From: Desulfovibrionaceae bacterium | Lineage (GTDB): Bacteria > Desulfobacterota > Desulfovibrionia > Desulfovibrionales > Desulfovibrionaceae | Assembly: GCA_900770205.1 (NCBI GenBank) | Contig: CAAGJV010000289.1 | Span: 1-22,061, forward strand | Direction of reading: 5' to 3' | Length of the DNA: 22,061 bases | In this document: positions 7,756 to 15,545 of the stretch, in pieces | How positions within the stretch are numbered: position 1 is the first letter of the stretch | How the letters are laid out: every line of letters starts with the position of its first letter | The notes under the pieces: generated by a model | The model's database searches: none | Told to the model about the DNA's origin: nothing | The model's input: only the letters and a program-made list of their open reading frames with translations | Position numbers and translations under genes: made by a program

Positions 7756-8062
7756 GCCAATTAAAAGGCTGCAGGAACTCTTCACAAGTCATTTTTCTTT
7801 TTTTGATGAATTAAAAATATATAAATAATTTTAAATTCAATTAGTTATTATGAAAAAATAGAAAAATGGGAAAAGTATTAATCTTCATGGGCGCAAAGAA
7901 ACCCTTTGTACGAGGCGTTGGTGAAACAAAGGATTTCGTATTCGTGGGAGCTTGGGGTGAGAGTTGTATCAACCCGTTGTTTTATTTATTTGTTTATTGT
8001 TATTTTTTTTACAATATTAAGAAAATAGTCCCAGCTCTCAGTTCTTTCCTGAGAACAGAGTA
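7756..8062. other. AT-rich gene-free stretch, no assigned function
   Basis: This is most of the 441-base gap between the flavoprotein start and the opgH stop. It is clearly AT-rich (for example 7801-7860). It holds several short inverted repeats: CCTTTGT/ACAAAGG about 7903-7931, TATTGT/ACAATA about 7995-8016, and TCTCAG/CTGAGA about 8036-8054. A 65-codon plus-strand frame (7866-8063) ends exactly at the terminator stem, but it has no ribosome-binding site and no recognisable product. On the plus strand the stretch would end at the strong terminator at 8063-8103, so a small RNA is possible but unproven. Confidence 0.4.
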
Positions 8063-8103
8063 AAAAAAGCCCGGGAAACACGAGGGATTGCCCGGGCTTT
8101 TTT
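8063..8103 (-). terminator. Strong bidirectional intrinsic terminator after opgH
   Basis: A 13-base perfect stem (AAAAAAGCCCGGG with CCCGGGCTTTTTT) has a 15-base loop, 12 bases past the opgH stop. It has a U-tract in both directions, so it would also stop plus-strand transcription coming out of the AT-rich gap. Confidence 0.9.
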
Positions 8104-8115
8104 CGAGGGAATTTG

Positions 8116-10581
8116 TCAGTTCTGCGCTACTCCCCAGCTCTGGCCTTTTTCTGGAGGAAGCTGCCATACTTTTTTATGCAGTTCGTTGAGGAGACGAGGA
8201 TCCATGAGCAGAGCGGATTTTTCCTGTTTCGAGAGGCCGAAGGGGCCTTTTTCAAGAGCCTTGGCCAGAAGAGAGCGCCTTGTTTTTTCCCTTTCTTCCC
8301 CGATGGGGCGTTCCCATTTGCGCCGGCGGATAAGGGCTATGTGCAGCGCGTGAACGCGGGGAATAACCACGGCACGGGTAAATCCTCTGCTTTTTTCAAT
8401 GGTGAAGGGAGAGTAGCGATCCGGGCGGAGGCACTCCCTATGCATGTCGGCCTGCTCAGGTTCGGCCTGCAGTTCGGAGGAGGTGATGAAAAGCCCCATG
8501 CGTTTTGCTGCTAGCCCCCAGCTTACCCGGCTTGTGAATACAGAAAGCGGAATGGAGAAAACAAGCCCGATGGCAATGGGAGAGAACCATAGGAAAAATC
8601 CTGGATTAATGATCCACATGAATCCTCCCCAGAGAATGCCGAGCAGCGTTCCCCACCAGTGGAAACGGATGGCATCTTCCCAGGATGTTCCTGAATCACT
8701 GCGGTTCTGGGTATTCCAGGAGACTTTCCATCCGAGCAGAGTGGTGACGACAAAGAAGCTGTGGAAAATCATGCGGACGGGAGCAAGAAGTGTGGAAATG
8801 ACAACTTCCCCCAGAACGCTTGCACACATGCGCAGCGTGCCGCCGAAATTTTTTGCTCCTCCCTTGCATAGCGTGAGGAGGATGGCAAATATTTTGGGCA
8901 TGAAGAGCATGGTGCATGTACTTCCGAGAAGAAGCAGAGCCCATTTGGGATACCATGTGGGCCAGATGGGGAACAGCGTTGGTTCATGAGGAAAGTACGA
9001 TGGCGGGATGAATGCTTCTGAAACGGCCTGAATGGAGCTGAAGATGAGGAAGAACAGCCAGAGCAGAGCCGAGGCGTAGGACATGATGCCGTTGATGAAC
9101 AGAGCCCGATGGGTAGGAAAAATGCCGCCGGAAAAGATGAGACGGCTGTGCTGGAGATTTCCCTGGCACCAGCGCCGGTCACGAATGAGCTCATCGATGA
9201 GAGAAGGCGGGCTTTCTTCCCACGAACCATCGAGATCATAAGCCAGCCATACGCCGTAGCCGGCACGCCTCATGAGAGCGGATTCAACGAAATCGTGGCT
9301 TAAAATATCTCCGGCAAGAGGGCCTCTTCCGGGCAAAGTGGGAAGCTGGCAGTGCCGGATGAAAGGATCGACGCGGATAATGGCGTTGTGCCCCCAGTAC
9401 TGTGCATCGCCGAGCAGCCAGAAATGCAGGCCTGTAGCAAAAATGGGGCCGTAAAGATGATTGGCAAACTGCTGTACGCGTGCGATGAGGCTGTTCATGT
9501 TTACGGCAAGGGGCGGAGTCTGGATCATGCCCATTTCCGGGTGGAGCTCCATGGATTTTACCATGCGCACCATGGTGCGGCCGCTCATCACGCTGTCGGC
9601 ATCGAAGACGACCATGTATTTGTACTGGGCGCCCCAGCGGCGGCAGAAGTCAGCCACGTTGCCGCTTTTCCTTTTCGTATTATTTCTTCTGCGGCGGTAG
9701 AAAATATGCCCGAATGCCTGCTCTCTCTGGCAAAATTCGTACCATGCTTCTTCTTCCGCCACCCATGCATCGGGGCTGGTGGAGTCGCTGAGAATGAAGA
9801 TATCGAATTTATCGCTTTCTCCTGTCTGTTTCAGGGAATGCCACGTGGCTGCGATTCCGGCCATATATTTCCGGGTATCTTCGTTATACACGGGGAAAAG
9901 AATGGCGGTACGGCTTGTTTCGGGAATTTCTGCAGAATCACACCCCAGAGTAGGAGCGAAGCGGTCGATTTTTCTGGAGAGTACCCAGCAGCCTGCCGTA
10001 CACATCCAGAACCCTATGGAGATCCAACCGAACAGGATGGCGAAGAGAATGGACGTCATGAGTTTGACGGCTTCTATCCCCTGCTGGGGAAGAATGCTGT
10101 ACATGAGATAGGCGCCAAGCGCAGAGGGGACAATGATCAGCGTCATGAGCAGGGAACGCCTTCGCCCTGCCACTTTTTCCCATTCCTTCTGCTGAAGCTG
10201 CCATGCCGCATTGTCTTTCCATGTGGCTTTTTCTTTTATGCCGGAAGGGCGCAGTATGCGGAAAAGCCGGCTCAGAGTTTTTTTGAAAATGCTCAGCCAT
10301 GGGGTGCGGTCGAGTTCTTCGGCAAGCATGGTGCGGCGGGTCATTCCCGGGGCTGATTCCAGGTGGGGGGATTCATCTCCGGGGATAAGCTGCCTGCCTT
10401 TTTCAGCCAGGATAGCGTGCAGGCAGGAAAGCGCTTCCTCATAGTCCGGATGCGAAGATTGGCAGCGAGTCAGGCTTTGCAGGGCAAGTTCAACACTTTC
10501 TTTCGGGGGCAGGTTCAAGCCGCGGGCGTAGAGAAGGATGCGGTCGCGGACACGGAAATCCATATCCTGATAGGTGTTCAT
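8116..10581 (-). CDS. opgH: Glucans biosynthesis glucosyltransferase H
   Basis: Inner-membrane family 2 glucosyltransferase that polymerises the beta-1,2-linked glucose backbone of osmoregulated periplasmic glucans from UDP-glucose, and threads it to the periplasm. From the chosen start it has 821 residues (the E. coli protein is about 847). Two membrane segments (about 145-200) precede the cytoplasmic catalytic domain. That domain carries FPVYNED (229-235), the DAD motif D327-A-D329, SHDFVESALM (429-437) and the processive-synthase motif RRWCQGN (469-475). Several more membrane segments follow. Start: ATG at 10581 has AAAGG 7 bases upstream; an in-frame ATG at 10632 would add 17 residues and also has a nearby AAAGG, so the exact start is uncertain. 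It lies just downstream of opgG, as in the classical operon. Confidence 0.93.
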   Translation of the reverse strand: MNTYQDMDFRVRDRILLYARGLNLPPKESVELALQSLTRCQSSHPDYEEALSCLHAILAEKGRQLIPGDESPHLESAPGMTRRTMLAEELDRTPWLSIFKKTLSRLFRILRPSGIKEKATWKDNAAWQLQQKEWEKVAGRRRSLLMTLIIVPSALGAYLMYSILPQQGIEAVKLMTSILFAILFGWISIGFWMCTAGCWVLSRKIDRFAPTLGCDSAEIPETSRTAILFPVYNEDTRKYMAGIAATWHSLKQTGESDKFDIFILSDSTSPDAWVAEEEAWYEFCQREQAFGHIFYRRRRNNTKRKSGNVADFCRRWGAQYKYMVVFDADSVMSGRTMVRMVKSMELHPEMGMIQTPPLAVNMNSLIARVQQFANHLYGPIFATGLHFWLLGDAQYWGHNAIIRVDPFIRHCQLPTLPGRGPLAGDILSHDFVESALMRRAGYGVWLAYDLDGSWEESPPSLIDELIRDRRWCQGNLQHSRLIFSGGIFPTHRALFINGIMSYASALLWLFFLIFSSIQAVSEAFIPPSYFPHEPTLFPIWPTWYPKWALLLLGSTCTMLFMPKIFAILLTLCKGGAKNFGGTLRMCASVLGEVVISTLLAPVRMIFHSFFVVTTLLGWKVSWNTQNRSDSGTSWEDAIRFHWWGTLLGILWGGFMWIINPGFFLWFSPIAIGLVFSIPLSVFTSRVSWGLAAKRMGLFITSSELQAEPEQADMHRECLRPDRYSPFTIEKSRGFTRAVVIPRVHALHIALIRRRKWERPIGEEREKTRRSLLAKALEKGPFGLSKQEKSALLMDPRLLNELHKKVWQLPPEKGQSWGVAQN

Positions 10582-10650
10582 GCGAAGACCTTTGAAAAAC
10601 GTTAGAAAAGGGCAGGAGAGGGAATCTCTCATCCTGCCTTTGAACGATGA

Positions 10651-12261
10651 TTACTGCGGCTGGAGCTGCCAGTCGTAGATCCATGTTTCCGTCAGGGGAT
10701 CGGGAAGGTTCTCTCCCTTTTTGAGAAGAGCACGGAACCTCAGCGTCATGGGGCCTTTTCGAGCAGACATAAGGTTCTGGAGCATGCCGTCTTCTTTGGG
10801 GAGGCGTATGGTGAAGGTAAGCCTCCACCCTCCGGCTGCGGTATTTTTCAGAAGTTTCTTTTCCAGAAGAGGAATGGGCTCCGGGGTTTCCACGATACTT
10901 GCAAGCCCCGTATCCGGAGGAAGGGAATCAAGCTCCTTGCCGGAAAAGTCTATGTGGAAGGTCATGGTGTCGCCGCTGCGGGAAATGCGCGTTGAGGATA
11001 TCTGGCCAAGATCGTGCCGCGGTGATTTTGGCGGCATCCAGTACAGTTTCCAGCTGTATATCTGTGTATCAGGGTATCGGATATCAGTTTCGGGCTGGTC
11101 GGGCTTTGCCTTGTCTCGGGGCTTGTCTGGAGACCAGAATGCCACGATATTATCATGCCATTCGTCTTCTGTGGGGATTTCCACAAGGTTGAGCGTTCCT
11201 GCACCCCAGTCTCCCTGAGGTTCAACCCAGAGTGAGGGACGGCTTTCGTAAGCGGATTCTACATCCTGATAGCTTGAAAAGCTGCTGTCGCGCTGAAGGA
11301 GGCCGAAACCGTGAGGATTCTGGAGGGGAAAGGTATTGACGCTGAGCCTTTTGGGATTGGTGAGAGGCCTCCAGAACCAGTGCGTTTCTCCATCGACATA
11401 GAGGAGGCCATCGGAGTTATGGACTTCGGGGCGGTAATCGCCGGGGCGCCCATTTTTTTCCTCCCCGTAGAAAAACATGCTGGTAAGCGGCGCAAGGCCT
11501 GTCTTCTGAATATTTCTGGCTCCGCTTCGGGTAAACAGAGCACATTTTACGTCCATGACGGTAGGAGAGCCGGGAGTAATGATGAAGCGATAGGCTCCGG
11601 AGAGGCTTTCGCTGTCCATAAGGGCATAAACGGTGATGCTGTCGGCATCTTTTGCAGGTTTGACTATCCAGAATTCTTTAAAATAGGGGAATTCTTCGCC
11701 CTGGGGCATGGCAGTGTCGATGGCGAGTCCTCGGGAATAGATGCCGTAGTGCGTTCCTGCAGCCAGTGCCCGGAAATAGGACGCTCCCAGAAAAATGGCG
11801 ACTTCATCTTTGTAGTCGCTGCGGTTGAGGGGATAATGCAGACGGAATCCTGCAAAATTCATGTGGGCTTCCCCGGCGACCTGTTCGGCAATATCCTTGC
11901 TGCCATATTGAAAGAAGGAGGTATCGAAAGCGATATCTTCTATGTCATTATTATTGACAACATGGATTTGTACAGGGCGGTCGTAGTAAAGGCCGGGGTG
12001 AAAGAACTGTACGGTAAAAGGCAGGGCTTCCTCGGCCCAGAGAGCTTTTTCCGGCAGGCAGCGAATAGAACTCCATGAGGCATAGTTCAGCTTTGTAAGG
12101 TAGTCTGGAACAGGAGCCACAGGAACGTACTTTGTTCCTGCCAGATCCTGGGCCCTGGCCTGCACATCGGCAAAGGTGAAAGGCGCCGCAGCCGCGGCGG
12201 AGAGAGGAAAAGCAAAGAGAACCGCGAGCATACAGAATAATGTGATCATGCGGTGAAACAT
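10651..12261 (-). CDS. opgG: Glucans biosynthesis protein G (periplasmic)
   Basis: Periplasmic protein required with OpgH to make and branch osmoregulated periplasmic glucans. The 536-residue precursor has a clear Sec signal peptide (about 1-25: MFHRMITLFCMLAVLFAFPL, then SAAAAA). The mature start FTFADVQARAQDLA is typical of the family, as are the downstream segments FHPGLYYDRPVQIHVV, RLHYPLNRSDYKDEVAIFLGASYFRALA, YGIYSRGLAIDTA and EGETHWFWRPL-like VDGETHWFWRPLTNPKRL. E. coli OpgG is about 511 residues. The start has a GAGAG about 10 bases upstream. The opgH frame begins 18 or 69 bases past the stop, depending on its start, consistent with an operon. No glucan-decorating genes (opgB, opgC) are present in the window. 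Confidence 0.94.
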   Translation of the reverse strand: MFHRMITLFCMLAVLFAFPLSAAAAAPFTFADVQARAQDLAGTKYVPVAPVPDYLTKLNYASWSSIRCLPEKALWAEEALPFTVQFFHPGLYYDRPVQIHVVNNNDIEDIAFDTSFFQYGSKDIAEQVAGEAHMNFAGFRLHYPLNRSDYKDEVAIFLGASYFRALAAGTHYGIYSRGLAIDTAMPQGEEFPYFKEFWIVKPAKDADSITVYALMDSESLSGAYRFIITPGSPTVMDVKCALFTRSGARNIQKTGLAPLTSMFFYGEEKNGRPGDYRPEVHNSDGLLYVDGETHWFWRPLTNPKRLSVNTFPLQNPHGFGLLQRDSSFSSYQDVESAYESRPSLWVEPQGDWGAGTLNLVEIPTEDEWHDNIVAFWSPDKPRDKAKPDQPETDIRYPDTQIYSWKLYWMPPKSPRHDLGQISSTRISRSGDTMTFHIDFSGKELDSLPPDTGLASIVETPEPIPLLEKKLLKNTAAGGWRLTFTIRLPKEDGMLQNLMSARKGPMTLRFRALLKKGENLPDPLTETWIYDWQLQPQ

Positions 12262-12494
12262 ACGGTGATACTCTCTGATGATAGGATCTTTTCAGTTTTT
12301 ATCCCTTGCGGGGGATTGCTTCCGAAAATATGGCATGGCGGCACTGCTGCGGCGCCGCTGTTTCCCCTACTTAAAGCCGGATTCGATTCATGTCCAGAGA
12401 TTTTATCCTGTTGCACTGCAAGGGGGGCTAAGATACTCTTTCCCCAGGGAGAAGCGAAGTTCTTGCGTTTTTTATAGAACGGGCAGAGGGATAT

Positions 12495-13466
12495 ATGGAA
12501 GCACTGCTGGAAATGACGAAGGTGAGCCGGGAATTTTTTGTGAGGAGAGGCATGTTCGACCCTCGCCAGACATCGGTAAAGGCCGTTAATGAGGTGAGCC
12601 TGCAGGTATTTCCGGGAGAGACACTGGGCCTTGTCGGTGAATCCGGGTGCGGAAAGTCGACTCTTGCCCGAATGGCCGTGGGGCTTCTTACCCCTTCCTC
12701 CGGGGAAATTTTTCTTTCAGGCCGCCATTTGCAGGATTGGTCGCCTCAGGAAAAGGCGGCCCGTATCCAGATGGTTTTTCAGGATCCTTTTTCTTCTTTC
12801 GATCCACGTCAGCGTGTTGGGGCAGGCATTGCCGAAGCCCTGCGCTTTGCGGTGCGGGAGGAAAGGCAGAATGTATCTGCCGCAGCATGCAGGGAAAAAG
12901 TAGGGGAGATTCTTTCTCTTGTCGGGCTTCAGAAAGAATATGCCGACCGCTATCCCCATGAATTTTCCGGAGGACAGCGCCAGAGGCTGGCGGTGGCAAG
13001 GGCTATTGTTGCCAGGCCGGATGTGGTTGTGTGTGATGAGCCCGTATCTGCTCTTGATGCTTCGGTACAGGCACAGGTTTTAAACCTTCTGAAAGATATG
13101 CAGCAGAATATGGGGCTCGGCTATCTGTTCATTTCGCACGATCTTGGTGTTGTCGGCTTTATGAGCAGCAGGGTTGCCGTTATGTATTTGGGGCGTGTGG
13201 TGGAGATTGCCGGATGTGATGAGCTTTTTTCCCATGCCGCGCACCCGTATACGAAGGCGCTCATGGCTTCGGCGCCCTCTCGCGACCCGTTCCAGCGAGG
13301 GCATGGTCTTCTCCTTAGCGGAGAGATGCCAAGTCCGCTGTCTCCCCCGAAAGGGTGTGCTTTTCACCCCCGCTGCCCCCAAGCCGGAACGTTATGCCGG
13401 GAGCAGGAGCCTTCTGTGGTTGATCTTGGAGGCGGCCACAGGGTGAGATGCCATTTCCCGCTGTAG
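12495..13466 (+). CDS. Oligopeptide/dipeptide ABC transporter ATP-binding protein, OppF/DppF type
   Basis: ATPase subunit that powers peptide (or nickel-type) import through an Opp/Dpp permease. The 323 residues carry Walker A GESGCGKST (48-56), Q-loop Q96, signature FSGGQRQR (157-164), Walker B VVVCDE (177-182) and switch H215. The C-terminal oligo_HPY extension ends in PSPLSPPKGCAFHPRCP, with cysteines spaced as in OppF/DppF. GAGGG lies about 5 bases before the ATG. It is an orphan here: the genes on both sides are on the opposite strand, and no permease, binding protein or OppD partner is in the window. The substrate is therefore not predictable, and it may serve a permease encoded elsewhere. 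Confidence 0.9.
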   Translation: MEALLEMTKVSREFFVRRGMFDPRQTSVKAVNEVSLQVFPGETLGLVGESGCGKSTLARMAVGLLTPSSGEIFLSGRHLQDWSPQEKAARIQMVFQDPFSSFDPRQRVGAGIAEALRFAVREERQNVSAAACREKVGEILSLVGLQKEYADRYPHEFSGGQRQRLAVARAIVARPDVVVCDEPVSALDASVQAQVLNLLKDMQQNMGLGYLFISHDLGVVGFMSSRVAVMYLGRVVEIAGCDELFSHAAHPYTKALMASAPSRDPFQRGHGLLLSGEMPSPLSPPKGCAFHPRCPQAGTLCREQEPSVVDLGGGHRVRCHFPL

Positions 13467-13493
13467 CATTATCTGCTTCCGCAGAAAGCAGAA

Positions 13494-13519
13494 GCGGCAG
13501 GCCTGGTTGGGCCTGCCGC
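13494..13519 (-). terminator. GC-rich hairpin ending fba (possibly shared with the ABC gene)
   Basis: A perfect 10-base stem GCGGCAGGCC / GGCCTGCCGC has a 6-base loop between the converging ABC ATPase and fba genes. On the minus strand it is preceded by a T-run and followed by pyrimidine-rich TTCTGCTTTC, so termination is likely though the U-tract is imperfect. A smaller hairpin followed by TTTTTT also lies right after the fba stop (about 13530-13553). Confidence 0.6.
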
Positions 13520-13552
13520 AGAAAGAAAAAAGATCAGATGAATCTGTCGTGA

Positions 13553-14476
13553 TCAGATTTTGTTGGAGCTGCCGAGCACGTTGCGGATCTTGCGCTGTAC
13601 CATGTTCTTAACGGCTTCGCGTGCCGGCTTCAGGTAGGAGCGGGGATCGAAGGCGTCTGGATGTTCGGCCATATATTTGCGGATGTTTGCCGTCATGGCA
13701 AGGCGGATGTCGGAGTCGATATTGATCTTGCAGACGCCCGATTTTGCCGCTTTGCGCAGCATATCTTCGGGAACGCCTTTGGCATCGCCGAGTGTGCCGC
13801 CGAATTCATTGGCCATGGCTACGAATTCCTGCGGAACACTGGATGCTCCGTGGAGAACCAGAGGATAGCCGGGCATCATGGAGGAGATTTTGTCAAGTCG
13901 TTCAAAGTCGAGCTTGGCTTCTCCTTTAAACTTATAGGCTCCGTGGCTTGTGCCTATGGCAATGGCTAAGGAATCGCAGCCGGAACGCTGGGCGAACTCC
14001 ACGGCCTGATCGGGATCGGTGTAAATGCTTTTTTCGGATGTGACATGCTCTTCAACACCGGCAAGACGCCCGAGTTCCGCTTCTACCCATACGCCTCTGT
14101 CATGAGCATATTCCACGACCTGCCTGGTGACGGCGATGTTTTCTTCGAAGGGAAGATGGGAGCCATCGATCATGACAGAGCTGAATCCGCCATCTATGCA
14201 GGCCTTGCACAGTTCAAAGTCCGGGCCGTGGTCAAGGTGAACCACAACGGGGAGATCAGATTCGGCAAGGGCAGCTTCCACCAGCTTCATGATGTAGATC
14301 TGCCCGGCGTACTTGCGGGCGCCGGCGGAGACCTGAAGAATAAGAGGAGACTTCTCTTCCGCTCCGGCCTGCATGATACCCTGGATAATTTCCATGTTGT
14401 TAACATTGAAGGCGCCGATGGCGTAGCCTTCCTTATAGGCGCGGTCGAACATCTCTTTGGGCGTAGTGATAGGCAT
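13553..14476 (-). CDS. fba: Class II fructose-bisphosphate aldolase
   Basis: Zinc-dependent cleavage and condensation of fructose 1,6-bisphosphate with glyceraldehyde 3-phosphate and dihydroxyacetone phosphate in glycolysis and gluconeogenesis; cytoplasmic. The 307 residues fit class II aldolases. Key motifs: HLDHG with catalytic D82 and zinc ligand H83; AELG around E134; zinc ligands H178 in GTSHGAYKF and H209 in LHGASSVP; phosphate/substrate motif NIDSDIR. GGAGGG precedes the ATG by about 6 bases. The gene has its own promoter and a leader hairpin. Tagatose-bisphosphate aldolases share the fold, but the stand-alone setting and overall motif set favour the glycolytic enzyme. Confidence 0.94.
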   Translation of the reverse strand: MPITTPKEMFDRAYKEGYAIGAFNVNNMEIIQGIMQAGAEEKSPLILQVSAGARKYAGQIYIMKLVEAALAESDLPVVVHLDHGPDFELCKACIDGGFSSVMIDGSHLPFEENIAVTRQVVEYAHDRGVWVEAELGRLAGVEEHVTSEKSIYTDPDQAVEFAQRSGCDSLAIAIGTSHGAYKFKGEAKLDFERLDKISSMMPGYPLVLHGASSVPQEFVAMANEFGGTLGDAKGVPEDMLRKAAKSGVCKINIDSDIRLAMTANIRKYMAEHPDAFDPRSYLKPAREAVKNMVQRKIRNVLGSSNKI

Positions 14477-14507
14477 GACTTCCCTCCGGGGAACGTGGCA
14501 GTAAGGT

Positions 14508-14538
14508 GGAGAGGTGAAAGATACCAGTGAACCTCTCC
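14508..14538 (-). promoter_or_regulatory. Hairpin in the fba leader
   Basis: An 8-base perfect inverted repeat (GGAGAGGT / ACCTCTCC) with a 15-base loop would sit at the 5' end of the fba transcript. On the minus strand no U-tract follows; on the plus strand TTTTGTTT does, giving a terminator-like look against surE-side antisense transcription. It may stabilise the message 5' end. Confidence 0.4.
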
Positions 14539-14548
14539 TTTTGTTTCA

Positions 14549-14577
14549 CTTGTACTTGCAGACGCAAATTTTCGCAA
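14549..14577 (-). promoter_or_regulatory. Putative sigma-70 promoter of fba
   Basis: Minus-strand TTGCGA (14577-14572, 4 of 6) and TACAAG (14554-14549, 4 of 6) are exactly 17 bases apart. The predicted start near 14542 leaves a leader of about 66 bases. Confidence 0.4.
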
Positions 14578-14602
14578 GAGCAGGAAGGAAGAAAAGGCGA
14601 TA

Positions 14603-15394
14603 TCATGCCATGGCCCGGCTCCACAGCAGATTTTCATCGATTTTTTGCGCGGCTTCCTCGTCGTTGAGATCGATGCGCAGTGCGGAGAGCGTTGCCCAGT
14701 TCTGGTGGAGCCAGCTTTTATCTGTGCCTTCATCATCGAGCTGGAAGTGCTGGAAGGGGTTTTTCATCCAGAAATATTCTTTCCCGCGGGGAGAAATCCT
14801 GCGTTCATAGGCATCGAGCCTGGGCCAGCTTGTGCTGTGCCTGCATACTTTTATTCCCTTGATTTCCTGTGCTGGGCAGTCTGGAAGATTCAGGTTATAG
14901 ACGCGATGGCGGGGCAGTGTTTCCCAATCCATGGCAGAGAACGTGCGCACCGCAAATTCTGCATGGGCAAGGTCTGCTCCCTGTATGCAGCAATGGGAGA
15001 CGGCCAGTGCGGGAATGCCGTACATGGCGGCCTGCGCAGCCGCGCCGACAGTTCCGGAAAAGAAAACATCCTGCCCTGCGTTGGGGCCGAAGTTGATGCC
15101 GGAAATGACAAGATCCGGACTGAAACCGGGCAGAAGGTTGAGAAGGCCGAGAATGACGCAGTCTGCAGGTGTTCCTGAAACGGCGGTACCATTAAAAAAT
15201 TCGCCGTTTTCAAGAGGGAAGCGCACCTTTTTTACAAGCAGGGGGCTGTGTACGGTGATGCCGCAGCCAGCCCCTGAGTGCTGCTCGGCTGGAGCGATGA
15301 CACAGACTTCATGACCGGCTTTGATCAATGCCAAGGTGAGCAGATGAAGATTACGGCTGTCTATGCCGTCATCGTTACTTAAAAGTATGCGCAT
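14603..15394 (-). CDS. surE: 5'/3'-nucleotidase SurE
   Basis: Metal-dependent phosphatase acting on nucleoside monophosphates, associated with stress and stationary-phase survival; cytoplasmic. From ATG at 15394 the protein has 263 residues, the usual SurE length. It starts MRILLSNDDG with metal ligands D8 and D9, then APAEQHSGAG (S40 region), SGTPADCV (73-80) and SGINFGPNAGQDVFFSGTVG (98-117, ligand N101). Start choice is clear: GGGAGG stands 6 bases before this ATG and the fold starts at once; longer in-frame extensions lack support. It is divergent from the OB-fold/HD gene and has its own promoter. Confidence 0.94.
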   Translation of the reverse strand: MRILLSNDDGIDSRNLHLLTLALIKAGHEVCVIAPAEQHSGAGCGITVHSPLLVKKVRFPLENGEFFNGTAVSGTPADCVILGLLNLLPGFSPDLVISGINFGPNAGQDVFFSGTVGAAAQAAMYGIPALAVSHCCIQGADLAHAEFAVRTFSAMDWETLPRHRVYNLNLPDCPAQEIKGIKVCRHSTSWPRLDAYERRISPRGKEYFWMKNPFQHFQLDDEGTDKSWLHQNWATLSALRIDLNDEEAAQKIDENLLWSRAMA

Positions 15395-15423
15395 TAATAT
15401 CCTCCCTGGCGGCCGGAAACATT

Positions 15424-15450
15424 TTGACAAGCCCTGCCGCGGCATATAGT
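15424..15450 (+). promoter_or_regulatory. Putative promoter of the YhaM-like/tmk operon
   Basis: A perfect TTGACA (15424-15429) and TATAGT (15445-15450, 5 of 6) are only 15 bases apart, shorter than optimal. The leader of about 90 bases would contain a CTTCGC-TGTG-GCGAAG hairpin at 15464-15479. Confidence 0.4.
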
Positions 15451-15500
15451 TGAAAAGGAAATACTTCGCTGTGGCGAAGGAAAGTTTTGTTTCCATGCCC

Positions 15501-15528
15501 TTTGTATAGAACAGTAATGAAAAGTCAA
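15501..15528 (-). promoter_or_regulatory. Putative promoter of surE
   Basis: Minus-strand TTGACT (15528-15523, 5 of 6) and TACAAA (15506-15501, 4 of 6) are separated by 16 bases. The leader of about 100 bases would run through the plus-strand promoter and hairpin, so the divergent units face each other with overlapping transcribed leaders. Confidence 0.45.
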
Positions 15529-15545
15529 ACAATGCCGAGGTGTTT

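Noticed and set aside
5869..7764. Long plus-strand frame (631 codons) opposite the CoA-disulfide reductase gene
   Set aside because: It is the antisense shadow of a well-supported flavoprotein; its Gly/Asp/Ala-rich translation has no motif or ribosome-binding site.
7866..8063. 65-codon plus-strand frame in the AT-rich gap
   Set aside because: No ribosome-binding site, no recognisable domain, and low-complexity Phe/Tyr/Ile content expected from AT-rich DNA. Kept only as part of the intergenic finding.
9352..10356. 334-codon plus-strand frame opposite opgH
   Set aside because: Antisense of a conserved glucosyltransferase with all motifs intact; Cys/His/Gly-rich translation is typical of a shadow frame.
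12340..12420. tRNA-like T-arm sequence (GGATTCGATTC) upstream of the ABC gene
   Set aside because: No matching acceptor, D or anticodon arms could be folded around it on either strand.
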